From contig JAACJM010000029.1 in the NCBI GenBank assembly GCA_013368315.1, positions 434,001 through 498,000 of the forward strand: a stretch of DNA of 64,000 nt. Direction: 5' to 3'. Shown here in pieces: positions 10,876 through 22,000 of the stretch (positions are counted from its first letter, which is position 1; each line of letters starts with the position of its first letter). Under the pieces are notes generated by a model, which saw nothing but the letters and a program-made list of their open reading frames with translations, was not told where the DNA came from and did no database searches. Source of the stretch: Tetrapyrgos nigripes (taxonomy: Eukaryota; Basidiomycota; Agaricomycetes; Agaricales; Campanellaceae). The translations under genes were made by a program, and so were the position numbers.

Positions 10876-10922
10876 CCAGTGAGACAGGGCCCTATGCGTT
10901 CCTTACCAAATCGGTTAAGATA

Positions 10923-11083
10923 CTAGGGAAATGTGGGCCTTCGCTGTGCGTGGCACGGTAACAAGGCCCAAATCTGTAAAGAAACGGCATAGCGGCATGC
11001 CCAGAGCTTGCTGACTGAATAGAGGACCTATTCAGCATGGAACGTCGGGTTATAAGAACGAGTACCTTAAAAGGGCCTCGTAA
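10923..11083 (-). mobile_element. Helitron-like element C, 161 bp
   Basis: Read on the minus strand it begins GTTACGAGGCCC and ends with a hairpin region followed by ACATTTCCCTAG, with T as the next base. The 3' terminal sequence matches elements A and B and the end at 32813. Its CTAG terminus is the canonical Helitron CTRR type. Confidence 0.55.
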
Positions 11084-11152
11084 CTAAGCCACTGCCAACC
11101 AGGTAGTCACAGCAATATAGCAGCAATTCAAATATTATGCATATACATGAAT

Positions 11153-12560
11153 CTACATTGACGTATAAGACGGTGGAAATTCACTGATCAACGTTAGCAT
11201 TGCTGACTCCAAATTATCATTCCCACCATCAGACCTATTCCTAATCCTATCCCTGGTCTCTTGATCCCTCCAACCACTATCCGTATGATGTACCCCCCTA
11301 GGCCTACTAGCCTGGGGTGTGCCTCTCTGCGGCCGGGTCTGCGCCTGTGCCGACGATCTCAACGCCAACGCTCGCTTCTCTGAGATATGCTCTTCAAGTT
11401 GGCGCCGTGGATTTTCAGCCTCCAGAGCCAATATATGATCGATATCGCCGTCGTACGCATCATCCTGAGTTGTCAGTCTATCTCTGTTCTCTGGATCTTC
11501 CGATTGATTACCAGCCATAGGCATAATATTCCTATCCCTAGTAACTCGGACTGTCGGTGTCTTGTGGTACTTGGTATACGGTTCGACGCCATTCACTGGC
11601 ACTAGCAATGGTGCCGGCTGCTCCGATCGAGACCGTGACCATGACTCGGGGGAACTTGAATCTGGTTGCGTTCGATTTCCTTCAGAGTTGTCAGTGACGT
11701 GCCAACTGACAAGAGTTCGGCCAAATTGATGGCGGCGGCGATGACGACATATAAGCCAGGTGACAATCACAATGGAGATAAGGACAAGAATGCCAACGAT
11801 ACCTCCTATGACTCCTGGGAGAGAGATTGGTTTTGGTCGAGAAGGACTCCCAGTGAGGTCTTGGCTATTTGGAGAAATCGAATTGATTTAGCGTTAGGGA
11901 GAATTCGTTCAATATAAGCCAGTGTGGCAGAAGGTGGGATTAGTAGTGACTTACAGAGGAGCAGCCTGAGTCACTGTAGTTGCCACTGTGACTGTGCTTC
12001 CTTGATTGGTCTACAAATAAAGGCAAGATCAGTTTCAAGACCAAGGAATGGTGATAGAGCAAGTAACCTGTTGAGAATCTGTAGAACTAAACAAAATTTC
12101 TCAGATCCGAGTCTATGGCGATTACTAGGTTTGATGCACATACATTTTGGTAGAGCTTGAGGTGAATTTTGATAGTGTTGAAGTAAGACTAGTTTGTGTT
12201 GTAGTATTAGATGATCCTCGATGCTATAGTAACTTACAGAGGAGCGTCCTGAGTCTCTGTGGTTCCTTGACTGGTCTACAATGAAAACTTGATCAGTTAT
12301 CAAGACCAAGGAATGGTGATAGAACAAGTAACCTGTTGAGAATGTGTAGAACTAAGCAAAACTCTCAGATCCGAGTCTGTGGGGATTAATAGGTTCGATA
12401 CACGTACATTGTGGTAGAGCTTGAGGTGGATCTTAATGGTACTGTAATATCGATAGTTGTAGCACTAGAATCAGGGGCAATTTTAAGCGAACAGGCTAGG
12501 TGGGCTGTACAAGTATAAGTATAAGTATAAGTAACAACTCACAAGTTCAAATTTCTTGAC
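11153..12560 (-). CDS. PPxY-tailed membrane protein, copy B (5' end approximate)
   Basis: The last exon is 11153-11864. It begins in the same phase as the last exons of copies A and C and codes for a membrane span (PGVIGGIVGILVLISIVIVT), an arginine/histidine-rich stop-transfer, a long polar tail, and the terminus FPPSYTSM. Upstream, TVTVATTV and Ser/Thr-rich ectodomain exons are readable near 11955-12480. A roughly 280-bp tandem duplication at 11950-12444 repeats one exon and its intron. I could not fix the start codon. A candidate ATG near 12560 (MWSRNLN) resembles the copy A leader but does not splice cleanly in frame. Confidence 0.55.
11950..12444. repeat. Intragenic tandem duplication in copy B
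   Basis: Unit 1 (11950-12180) and unit 2 (12232-12444) share exon sequence ending in a GTAAGT donor, followed by the same intron text (AAGACCAAGGAATGGTGATA, AGATCCGAGTCT, GTAGAGCTTGAGGTG). They differ by scattered substitutions, so the duplication is not recent. Confidence 0.8.
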
Positions 12561-12566
12561 CACATA

Positions 12567-12837
12567 TGTATTCTCCTTTGCTTCACGGTTCTAGGTGTAG
12601 TAGACTCGTGAGTAGTGATGATGGAGGAGGGAAAGAATGTCTCGAGTCTAAACAGAGAACAAGGTTCTTAAATGTGTCTTTGATATCAAAAATGTTGATC
12701 AGTAGAAGAAAGTTGCAACAGAAGCTGTTATATACATCAGCAAATGTTGTGCAACTTATGATGGTAGTATAGACACACCCACAACAAAATTTCGATGCAG
12801 AATCCTGTTGATCATGATAGTAACTGCTGGGTCTACT
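12567..12837 (-). repeat. Duplicated 3' flank of the PPxY family, copy 3, left half
   Basis: It matches 1800-2014 in motif order (ATTCTCCTTTGCTTCA, GAGTAGTGATGATGG, CCACAACAAAATTTCGATG). It is cut at TCTACT by the 4.2-kb element and resumes at 17016. Confidence 0.75.
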
Positions 12838-13536
12838 CTGCTGTGCTAAAGGGGCAAAAAATAAATTTCAACACCTTGGTCGATTTTTGATACTTTCTCA
12901 AGATTTTCACGATCTGCCGGCACTTTCAAACGTGACGTGTGACAAGTGGGTTTGTTGAGACCTTTCTGAGACTACTGAGCTTTTTCAGAGTGTCGAACTT
13001 TCAGCGTGACGTGACACCTGGTCCTTTTCCGAGATCTTCGAGTGTCCTATATACATTTTCTACTTCCGATATCTATTTGACTTGTGTTCAACCTTTAGCT
13101 CTCGAGCAGATGCAAAGTTCGCCGGTATCAGCCATTCCACGGCATTTCGGAGTTTAAATGGATGACTGTCACTGAGGTGGCTGTCCGGGGATAATGCCGG
13201 TTTGAATTCAAACCCCTAATGGACTGCAAGATGCTGCTAAATTCTAGCGGCGCATTTCATGCGCCAGTCCCCGGCTCCGTTTGAAGCAGCGTCTCATTTC
13301 CCTTTTGTTTTCTCTCTTGTCTACATATCTATCACCATCAATCAAAGATAAATCGAAATGTATGGGCACTCTTTTCATTTCAATTCCTTATCATTGGAAT
13401 TGACACCCACTTGTGTTACATTTTGATATTCTTCATATATGTCAAGAGAATTGGTCAAGGTATTCAAATTTGTTTTGATACCTTTCATTTATGGGACAAA
13501 CTCAGGCCATTGATTTCTTTCCTCCAAAAACTGCAG

Positions 13537-14198
13537 TCAGTACAAATCAATCTGGTCAAAAGTTATGTTTTGTGAGGATTCTTGTTCACATCCAAAGTCT
13601 GTCAAAAATAATGTCAACAAGGGTCTGGCCAAAATTTTTTGAATCACAGTTACACGATCTTCATCCTCAAACATAGAAACACAACTTTTGGGCCTATAGA
13701 ATAAAAACAGTTGAGCCAGATCCTCGTCAGACAAACTGAACAACATTCTTAATGGAGCAATAGAAAAATGGGAATGGACAACAGATAATGAGTTGGACTT
13801 TCCTTGAAAACCTACAGTCTGAATACAATATTCAACTAAATCATTTTTCATTATGGTAGCCACTGGAATAGAAATTACAAGTTCAGCCAGAAATTGAGAT
13901 GATTGAGAGTCAAAAGAACAGACTATGACATCAACAGTGGCAGGGGTCATTAGCCAATGTTTGAAGCCTTTGACAGCCCCGGATTGAACCATTAAATATA
14001 AATTCTTTTGGCTGAGAAGATGACAAAAGCCCTCACTGAATTCACAGTCTATTATTTGACACTTGGCTTGATACTCATGGGCAGACAAAGTCACAATAGA
14101 CAAGTTCTCAGCAAGAGCCAGCTTTTCAGCAACAAAATTGTAAAGACTCAGACAATGTTGGAACCAGAAACAAAGGGTAAGCATTGGCAGTGAGACAA
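13537..14198 (-). CDS. Unidentified open frame within the 4.2-kb element
   Basis: About 220 codons are open on the minus strand, from the LTR insertion point at 14198 to a stop at 13537. The peptide (for example SLSDEDLAQLFLFYRPKSC, HEYQAKCQIIDCEF) has coding-like composition but no motif I recognise. The upstream part appears to continue beyond the nested LTR element: an in-phase-like fragment MTCFFTVTTMTLSQCLR ends at 15794. It could be a remnant of the element's own gene or a captured host gene. Confidence 0.35.
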
Positions 14199-15793
14199 TG
14201 TAGTAGGGACATCTGTGAGGTTTCTGCTGGTTTAGCCAGTGTTTGTCCATGTTTGTTGGTAGCTTTAGCCTAGTTTCCTGTCATAGTGGTAGACAATCTA
14301 GCACATCTTGTGAGGCTTTCTCCAGCAGCAGGGTATGCCTGCTCCATAGTGGTGATGAGAGCATGATTCGACCCACTGCTCTTTTGCTTTCTGCTCTGGT
14401 CATTCTTGCAGTGCTACACAGTTTTCTCAGTCACTTGAAAATTTTGTCCGTCACCTCGCATACTCCATATGGACTCCCCAGGCACTTTTGACGGCACAGG
14501 CAACGTGTCCGCATGGCTCCAAGCCTTTGATGAACGTTCTAAGAAGAAGTCTCCATTGTGGAAAACAAAAAGGATTGCCAAACTGGTTGTAGGGGATGCT
14601 AGCAGTTGGCACTATGGTGTTTGCACAGACTGCTGGGACACAGTCAGGGAGAAATTTGTGGCTTATTGGATAGATGGTCTACAAGGGGAAGCATGCAAGG
14701 CGAAATGCAAGGCAATTGATTCAGAGGCACCAGTCGAAGTCAACTGGGTTACCATGGACCCACCTCCCCCACCAAAACCAGAACCCTCATCTTCTCATCC
14801 TATCTTTTCTGTCCTCGTTAGCACTGGTATTCTTGATCTGTGTGGCATTTACAACAAGGCGTTTGCACAATTCACACAGGCAGTTGACAAGGAGAGGATG
14901 TTCCAAGTGATTTGGGATGCCGCGTTTGAGACAGGGCACCAGGTTGGGGTTTCAGCAGGTTGAGGCAAGGTTAGGTCAGAGGCTATTGAGGAAGGAAGGC
15001 AACTGGGCATGGCAATAGCGAGACGAGATGCAGAAAAGGAAAAGAAGCAGAAGGAAACGAACTACCATTCCGACCTCACTCCTTCCCATATGCCATCCTA
15101 TGTTTCTATATTGACCCATACTGATGTTGAGACCTCTCCACCACCAAGAGTCACCGAAGACAAACTGAATTGGGCAGATGAGTCAGATGCCATTCCACCA
15201 GCAGTCTTGATTCCACCAACAACTCCACCATGCGACTTTTCAGCTTTACGCACATCTATGGGTACTTCACATCCATTTGGTTCACTTCAGCAGTGCATTT
15301 ATCATTCTCACCGACATTATCCACCTCATAAAAAACACAAAAATTTATTTGCTTCATCTACTCGACCTACGGTACCGAAATCATCATCATCCATCTTCAC
15401 TCATTTGCATCCATCTGGAATTGGCCAAGGGAAGCCTGTGCATACCTCTTGGACTCCTCGTACAACTTCAGAGTCTGAGCATGACTGTCGACCACCATTG
15501 GGATGGGTTTTGGATCCTCGTTTGGTGCGCCTTGGTCAGGTGCTGTTGGACTTAGGTTGTATTGGGCATCAGGTTTATCTTTTTCTCTGTTTGTTGTTTG
15601 TCAGGTGATGAGGATGTCGCCATTTTTTTTTTTAGTGGGGGCACATGTAGTAGGGACATCTGTGAGGTTTCTGCTGGTTTAGCCGGTGTTTGTCCATGTT
15701 TGTTGGTAGCTTTAGCCTAGTTTCCTGTTGTAGTGGTAGACAATCTAGCACGTCTTGCAAGGCTTTCTCCAGCAGCAGGCTATGCCTGCTCCA
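14199..15793 (+). mobile_element. 1.6-kb non-autonomous LTR retroelement
   Basis: Two 148-bp direct repeats (14199-14346 and 15646-15793), both TG...CA, enclose 1.3 kb. The repeats differ at about eight positions. A purine-rich tract (AGTGGGGGCACA) precedes the right repeat, as expected of a polypurine tract. There is a single gag-like frame and no protease, RT or integrase. The flanking pentamers (GACAA, ACGAA) are not identical, so a target duplication is not demonstrated. Confidence 0.75.
14469..15608 (+). pseudogene. Gag-like frame with one internal stop
   Basis: One frame is open for 379 codons except for a single TGA at 14961-14963. The first part (MDSPGTFDGTGNVSAWLQAF) matches the F-x-G...W-L opening of many retroelement Gag proteins. 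The part after the stop begins charged and helical (GKVRSEAIEEGRQLGMAIAR) and ends Pro/Ser/His-rich. I see no CCHC knuckle. A single stop could be a mutation or readthrough. Mutation is simpler. Confidence 0.5.
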
Positions 15794-17015
15794 ACGAAGA
15801 CACTGGGAGAGAGTCATGGTGGTAACAGTGAAGAAGCAGGTCATGGCACATGTCTAGACATTAATCAAGATTAATCAAGTGGCATGTAAGTGCCCTTTTA
15901 TTATTGCTGTTTGATGAAGTGGTTAGATTATCATTTTGCTCCTCTGCCTGTTCTCTGCTAGCCTTAGGCAACCCCCTAAAATCAAAGCATCATTGATATA
16001 TACCTCCATATACTTTGACATCTGTTTTACAGACTTATTTTTATTAAAATTCTATTTTTCTTCTGCGCTTCGTGCAGGACATCAAACAGCAAGGTTCTGC
16101 CAATCCCACTGATTTTTCTCACAGCATGACTAAATGACACTGAAGAAGTATGCTTGAGGCTGCAGAATCAAAGTAACTGGCCAAATTGGACCAGGTATCC
16201 CAAAGACAATGAGTACACAAAAATTCTATCATTTAACCATTGACCTGAAGAATTGGCGCTAAATCAAGACATTGACAGGGAAAAGATTAGTTTTCTTTCA
16301 TACCTAGTAAGTAGCCTAGTTTTTTCAACTACGAGCGCAGCCAAGGAGGAAATTCCAAGCGAGTAAGGGTTCTAGGGGTCAAAGCTGGATTCTCCCACTG
16401 CACGCTACACCAACTACCCAAAAAAGCTTATAATGCGTACTGCACATGTCTCAAAATCATATATTAGCTGTATAGTACCTCGAAATACAGAGAGATAGCA
16501 CCAGGGAGCCTCACCAAAGGGCGGGAGCTCTGGCCGGGGCCACCTGCCCGAATCGGGACATGTGCCATGAGCCGAAGGAGCTGATGGAACACGATGGAAA
16601 CAAATGACCTCATGCGGAGATCTCCGTTTCAAAATTTAAACCCCCCTTGCCAGGACCGGCTGATCGATCGGTGGGACACGTCCCTCTCCTCCCTCCGGTC
16701 GGAGTCGGGGATGACTTAACATTCCGCATTCTCTTGTTATGGTGTCGAACTCTCAGTCTACATGGTTGTTATACATGTGTTGAAGTGATTGAAAGTAGCT
16801 CACAAAGATCTCGGAAAAGGACCAGTGTCACGTCACGCTGAAAGTTCGATACTCTGAAAAAGTTCGGTAGTCTCAGAAAGGTCTCAACAAACCCACTTGT
16901 CACACGCCACGCTTGAAAGTGTCGGCAGAGCATGAAAATCTTGAGAAAGTGTAGAAAATCACTGAAAAATGACCAAAGTGTTGAATTTTATTTTTGGCCT
17001 CTTTAGCACAGCATA

Positions 17016-17289
17016 GTCTACTGACTGTGAGAGATGCGAGGAAGGTCTGATGAAAGCTCAAAATAATCTCAAATTGATCCACATCCGCTACTCATTACTA
17101 CGCTCATCGTGACTGTAGTGATTCCATTTGGACTATAAGAACTATTTAAATCTATTGTACCCAGGCTCTGGCAGATTGATACAAAATTCAAAATGTCTTG
17201 GAACCCTACACCTACAAGGGCATCAACGAAATCTACCCTACTAGTAACGTATTTCTGAATCATTGAAGTATACATCATCACTTGATATA
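17016..17289 (-). repeat. Duplicated 3' flank of the PPxY family, copy 3, right half
   Basis: It continues the flank interrupted at 12837 and runs into the stop codon of copy C, matching 2008-2202 and 3450-3705. Confidence 0.75.
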
Positions 17290-18530
17290 CTACATCGACG
17301 TATAAGTCGGTGGCAACTCGCTGAAAGTCGACTCTTCACGATTATTAACCGTGTTGACCAAGTTCCCATTTCCAAATCGCAATTCCGGACCCCTCCAGCC
17401 ACCATCTCCAATCTCTCGACGCGCCACTGCTTGAGGGCCATGCTGCCACTGAGATGAGACCCTGTTGCCTCCTGTTTCCCGGGTAATATCGCTGTCGGTA
17501 TTCCGAACTCTAAATCTGTTCCTTTCATCAAAGTTTGACTGAGGTATAAACTCGGGGAACTTGAGATATGGATCAATGCCGTGGTGTTGCGACCGCGACA
17601 GCAATGGAGATCTAGTGTTTCTGATTGAAACATCACGAAGACGACGACGGTAGCGACATATGACCCAGCTTGCCATTGTGATGGCGATGAGAATCAATAC
17701 ACCAATGAGGCCACCGATGAGCCCAGGCAGCAGGGACGTAGAGTGCAGGCTGGAATTTTGCATTAAATTTAGGAAGGGTCACTTTAGTGTAGACAATAGA
17801 GTAGATACATTAGTGCTTACCTCTGTGTGGAAGAAGGATTTTGATTGATACTTTAAGAATTATTTTACGCAGTGGTTCAGCCAATCGCACCAGCAAGACT
17901 AGGATCCAAAAAGAATTGCTCACAGTGCAGTATTAACGTTAATTGTAGCTGTGCTTAGAATGCCATCCAATGCTGTGATACTAGTGGATGGTTTGAGATT
18001 CGTGGACCGACAGAAATATACGTTTCTTGGTTACTTACAGACCTGTGACTGCTTGAATATCGCTCAGTGCAGGAATCACAAAACCTGGTTCAGAATTTGC
18101 TGTCGTTGTCGTTGTAGTACTGAGAGTCCCTTCACATTAGCTGCACTGTTCTCATGGAGGTAAATTTTGCTCGCATACCTAGTTGACTTGTTTCCAAGTA
18201 CCACCGAACCCGTCGTGGACATTGAACTGTATTTCAACATTAGTACTGATGTTAGCCCTGGAGCCCACAGTAAAAATTATTTACCTGGTACTCGTCACCT
18301 CAGCAGATGTGCTGGTCGGATCCTGTCCACGTGTATGGAATTTGATGAGCCTTGTGGCAGAGGACGCTCTCATACCCGGAGATGTCGGTGCCCTGCAAAT
18401 AACCTGCTTGAATGTCAGTTGTGAAGCTTCAAACTTGATAAGTGATGAGCCGAACCAATGTGGCACAAAATCAATTCCAAGCCAAAAAACAAGGACGATA
18501 GAGAGCAGTGAAAGGAGAGTTTGAAGGAAT
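17290..18530 (-). CDS. PPxY-tailed membrane protein, copy C (5' exons unresolved)
   Basis: The last exon is 17290-17749, starting in the same phase as in copies A and B. It codes for the membrane span (LPGLIGGLIGVLILIAITMA, then SWVICRYRRR), a polar tail and the C-terminus LPPTYTSM. An upstream exon near 17932-17970 reads STATINVNTA, equivalent to the TVTVTT exon of copy A. Further 5' exons must lie between 18000 and about 18530, but I could not assemble them. The PPxY motif is conserved in all three copies although the rest of the tail diverges, which suggests selection on the WW-binding site. Confidence 0.55.
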
Positions 18531-19081
18531 TATTCACCTACTTCAGATCTTGTCTGGTCTGAGGGTACACTTTTTAAATGTCGATAGCTCTGCATCCAGT
18601 ACTGATGTCCACGAAAATAGATTGAATTCGTCGTAAATCGAGAACCGTTGAGGTGACGGAGACGCAGTGATGCTTCTGCTCCCATGTACAATGGTATTAC
18701 GAGGCCGAAGAATGGGGCTGAGTTCTTTGCACTGGCTTTCTGCTTGTGGCGAGTTGTTCCCATGCTATTGTTTCCGATTTTTCCCCCGCCCAAATCCGCG
18801 GCTTCTGGATGCCAAAGTTGCTGGCTAGACGTGTTAGCTTTCAAGTTTCTTTATCTCCTCCACGACCACATCATCTTCACCACCGCCATTCTCTCCTCTA
18901 TGGAAACCCGGAAGGCCGGAGAGCCTCGCTCACTTTAAGCGGTTCTGCCGATCAGTCGGCAGCACTGATATGGAAATTGGACCCCCGACACCCGTGTACA
19001 GGGAATTATCTTAGTAAAATATTGTAGGTACATGCGACTCGTCGGTTCGCTTAAAGGAAAGGACGAGCCTCTTATCTTATT
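18531..19081. other. Intergenic, nothing firm
   Basis: Open frames here overlap each other on both strands and lack splice support. The first exon of copy C may lie in the left part. Confidence 0.35.
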
Positions 19082-22000
19082 TATGCTTGGCTTTCGTGGA
19101 CAAAATTATCGCGCGACCCTCCTTATGATTTTCACCTATTTTTACCCTTTCCACACTTTCTCAGGGCATTTCTGCGTCTGCCGAAGACCCATGACTTCTA
19201 GCGAACACTTGCTGCACCATCGCACCTCTCTCCAAAAATCCAGCGAACACTTCAAGTGTGACATGTGACACCTTTCCATCAGTGAACTTGCACGTTTATA
19301 GAGCAGTATAGCAGTGTATAGCAGCGTATAGGGAGTATGGACCCATACAATCCATACCATTTGAGGACGTATAGAGAAAGGGGGGTAGGTGTCTCTCTAT
19401 ACCAATGTATGGAGAATATTTCCCTTTTCCAGCTCTGATATTCTGCACTTTCCATACATCTATACACACCATATTCAATTCTATACCATTAATAACGCAG
19501 TAATCAGATCGTGCCCAGATAGGCCATATAGTAGTGGTAAAGAAAATGTATATATTTCACAACTACTTACTTAGTACAGGACGGTGGGTAATACATGCAT
19601 ACCCTACTCATGCCCCGTTAACCACACCTCGCATTGCCCAATGCCATTCCTCCAAGTGTCAATCCTCTGAAGCAAGCAGCAGCACAGCTATGTTCCAAAC
19701 ATCAGTATTATTGTTAAGAAATAGAACAAGAGACGTACCGTCCTTCTACCAGTGCTGGACAACGATACACATTATGCAAGGCCTAGTCTCAAGTTAGAAC
19801 ATTGTTTGCGAGAGCTTAGAAGGACAAAGAAATGTGAACGCGCAAAGCTGTAGGGAAGGGCATCAGTATAGCAACAAGAGACAGACTATCCGTAGCTGCT
19901 TACGGAATTGGTAGGGAGTAAATGGCTGAGCTGATGAATCTTCAGCATGTGATAGCCCTAAAATGCGAGACGAGTAAGCACACCAGGTCATAAAAAAACT
20001 TGAGATGACACATACCACGTTTGCAGCACATCCACTACGTATACATCCTGACTGCCATCCATCAAAGCCTAGCACTGAGTATGAAGCTGGGGGAACCTTG
20101 AACATAAAAAGAAAAAGGAAATTAGCATAACGATTGTCATAACCCTGAGACGACACACCAAAATGCCAACAAAAGGCGGCACGTACACAAGAGCCTGCCT
20201 ATCCTCCACACACTGTGCACCTTCTCAGGACAGTTGACAGCCGCTTTATGTAGTTTGGGAGTACACAGCTTGAGGAACACGGGCGGAGGGAGCAAGAGGA
20301 AGGGAACAACCCAAGTCAAGTGATCGCGTCAACTGTACAGTTGATGGAGCGGAGTTTGAACTTCATTACCGATCCGGGTTCCATCATCCGCAATTGTCCG
20401 TGCCAAGTCCGCGTTTCACACAAGGGGTACCCACTTTCTTATTGCCCGACATCACCTTCATTTTCAGTCATAAGGCCTGACCTCCTCCCCCCCTCCCCCT
20501 CCTGCCATTAAGGGAAAGTGATGTGTAAGCAATAATTACATAAGATTTGCCCTTTCCTCAACCCATGGCCACCCATCCACAGTCTCTTATAGTTTTCACT
20601 GGTATCTACCCTATTAATAGTATTTATGTGATACATATCATGTATGCATGCTGTTTTTGTTCTGTCATGTGGTATAACAAGTCACATGGTAACAGGGGAA
20701 TGGTCTGGCTCTCCTCACATATTTGGTTTCTTGGCTGACAGAATGAGCCTGGACACTGTTTTGGTCTCCATTTCACATTTTTAACAAGTGCTAGACTGAA
20801 AGGAAGGCTTTAACAGGCCATCCAGGTACTTATTACCTAGTATGTCATTTTGGGTCATAAGGACCCCCCCCACCCCCCAAGGTGATATCAGGTAATAAGG
20901 TTCTGGGTATCCCTTGGTTTCACAAGTCTGTCCTTTGGTGAGTCCTCAAGTGTATTTATGGATACATATGTGTTTTGAACTACACTCATACCAACTATAT
21001 ATTTGTACCTATGCCTTAGGTACAGACTTATAGTGGTACAAACCACGCCACTAGATGGGAACACTCCATGTGGGAATGAGAGCCTGAGGAGGGTCTTTCT
21101 GGCTGTCATGCCTGTTGACTCTCAGTATACGGTATAATTACTCCCTCTTTTAATAGACTTCTTCCTGGAAGATTAGATTGTTCTTTCAGCCTTTTATATT
21201 GATAAGTATGTTCATGCAGATCACACCAATGAAATTCTTTTATAAAGATGCTTGAGTTGATAATAGTGAGTATATACAACACTGCAGTCAGATCCCTATA
21301 CAATCTATACTTTGGACAGATATCTTTTATGTATAGAAATGTATAGAAATTTCAGACTTCCATGTCTGCTATACCTCTATATGCTCCAAAAACTTGTTAA
21401 TTTACTGATGTCCTCTTTCTGATTTTTTCTCTTACATCACTCTTCCTTCTGAAAAATTCAGCGAACCTCTTTGAGCGTGACATGTGACATCACTCCTCCT
21501 TCCCAACTTCTGTTCCACTTCAAGCCACCAGCCGCTACCATGGGAACAAATACTTCCAGATTAGGTGCTTGAGGCAGCAGGTTGTCCTCCTCATATATCT
21601 CTACCTACACAAGATTTCACCATTTTGATTTCAGTTTTGACCCCACTGTAGTATGTGCTACTTGATATGATTTTTGTGTATTACCATATATAGCAAATCT
21701 AAATCTAATCTATTTCTTTTTCAGTCAATTTGTGATCCCACTCCCATCATATAGTGTATGTGATTGATAGGACTGAACCACTGATTTTTTAAGCCTTAGC
21801 ACGACACAAAAATGGTTGGACAATGTGTCACCCTTAGCGACAGTCAGAGGAAGAACTGAAGGGTGGGGTATTTTCGGTTTTTATTCCCACAGGTCACATG
21901 TGACCAATGCCATGTCTTTAACTATAAATTCTTTCACTAAACTTTAAGCACTTACAAGTACTTTGTACTTGTGAACTTGCATGGATCGGGTACGTGTACA

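Larger units (their letters stand above)
3706..10922 (-). pseudogene. PPxY membrane-protein gene, shattered copy D
   Basis: Fragments matching the last exon of copy C (17290-17460) are scattered here: 3706-3779 (C-terminal end), 8766-8811 (the same C-terminal segment again), 9787-9899 and 10876-10922. Between them sit a Ty3/gypsy element (about 3780-8765), a Helitron-like element (8812-9786) and a hAT MITE (9900-10875). The C-terminal segment occurs on both sides of the Ty3 element. That implies either two gene copies were joined there or a recombination accompanied the insertion. No intact frame remains. Confidence 0.65.
12838..17015. mobile_element. 4.2-kb DNA element with about 200-bp terminal inverted repeats
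   Basis: The left arm 12839-13039 and right arm about 16805-17013 are inverted copies with scattered mismatches. Both begin TGCTGTGCTAAAG. The target sequence GTCTACT flanks both sides (12831-12837, 17016-17022). The interrupted sequence is the PPxY 3' flank, present uninterrupted at 2008-2045, which gives an empty-site control. Inside are an unidentified minus-strand frame and a nested LTR element. No transposase is recognisable. The 7-8 bp duplication fits hAT-like or related DNA transposons, but the superfamily is not established. Confidence 0.75.

Noticed and set aside
14194..15798. Target-site duplication for the 1.6-kb LTR element
   Set aside because: The flanking pentamers GACAA and ACGAA are not identical, so no duplication is claimed.
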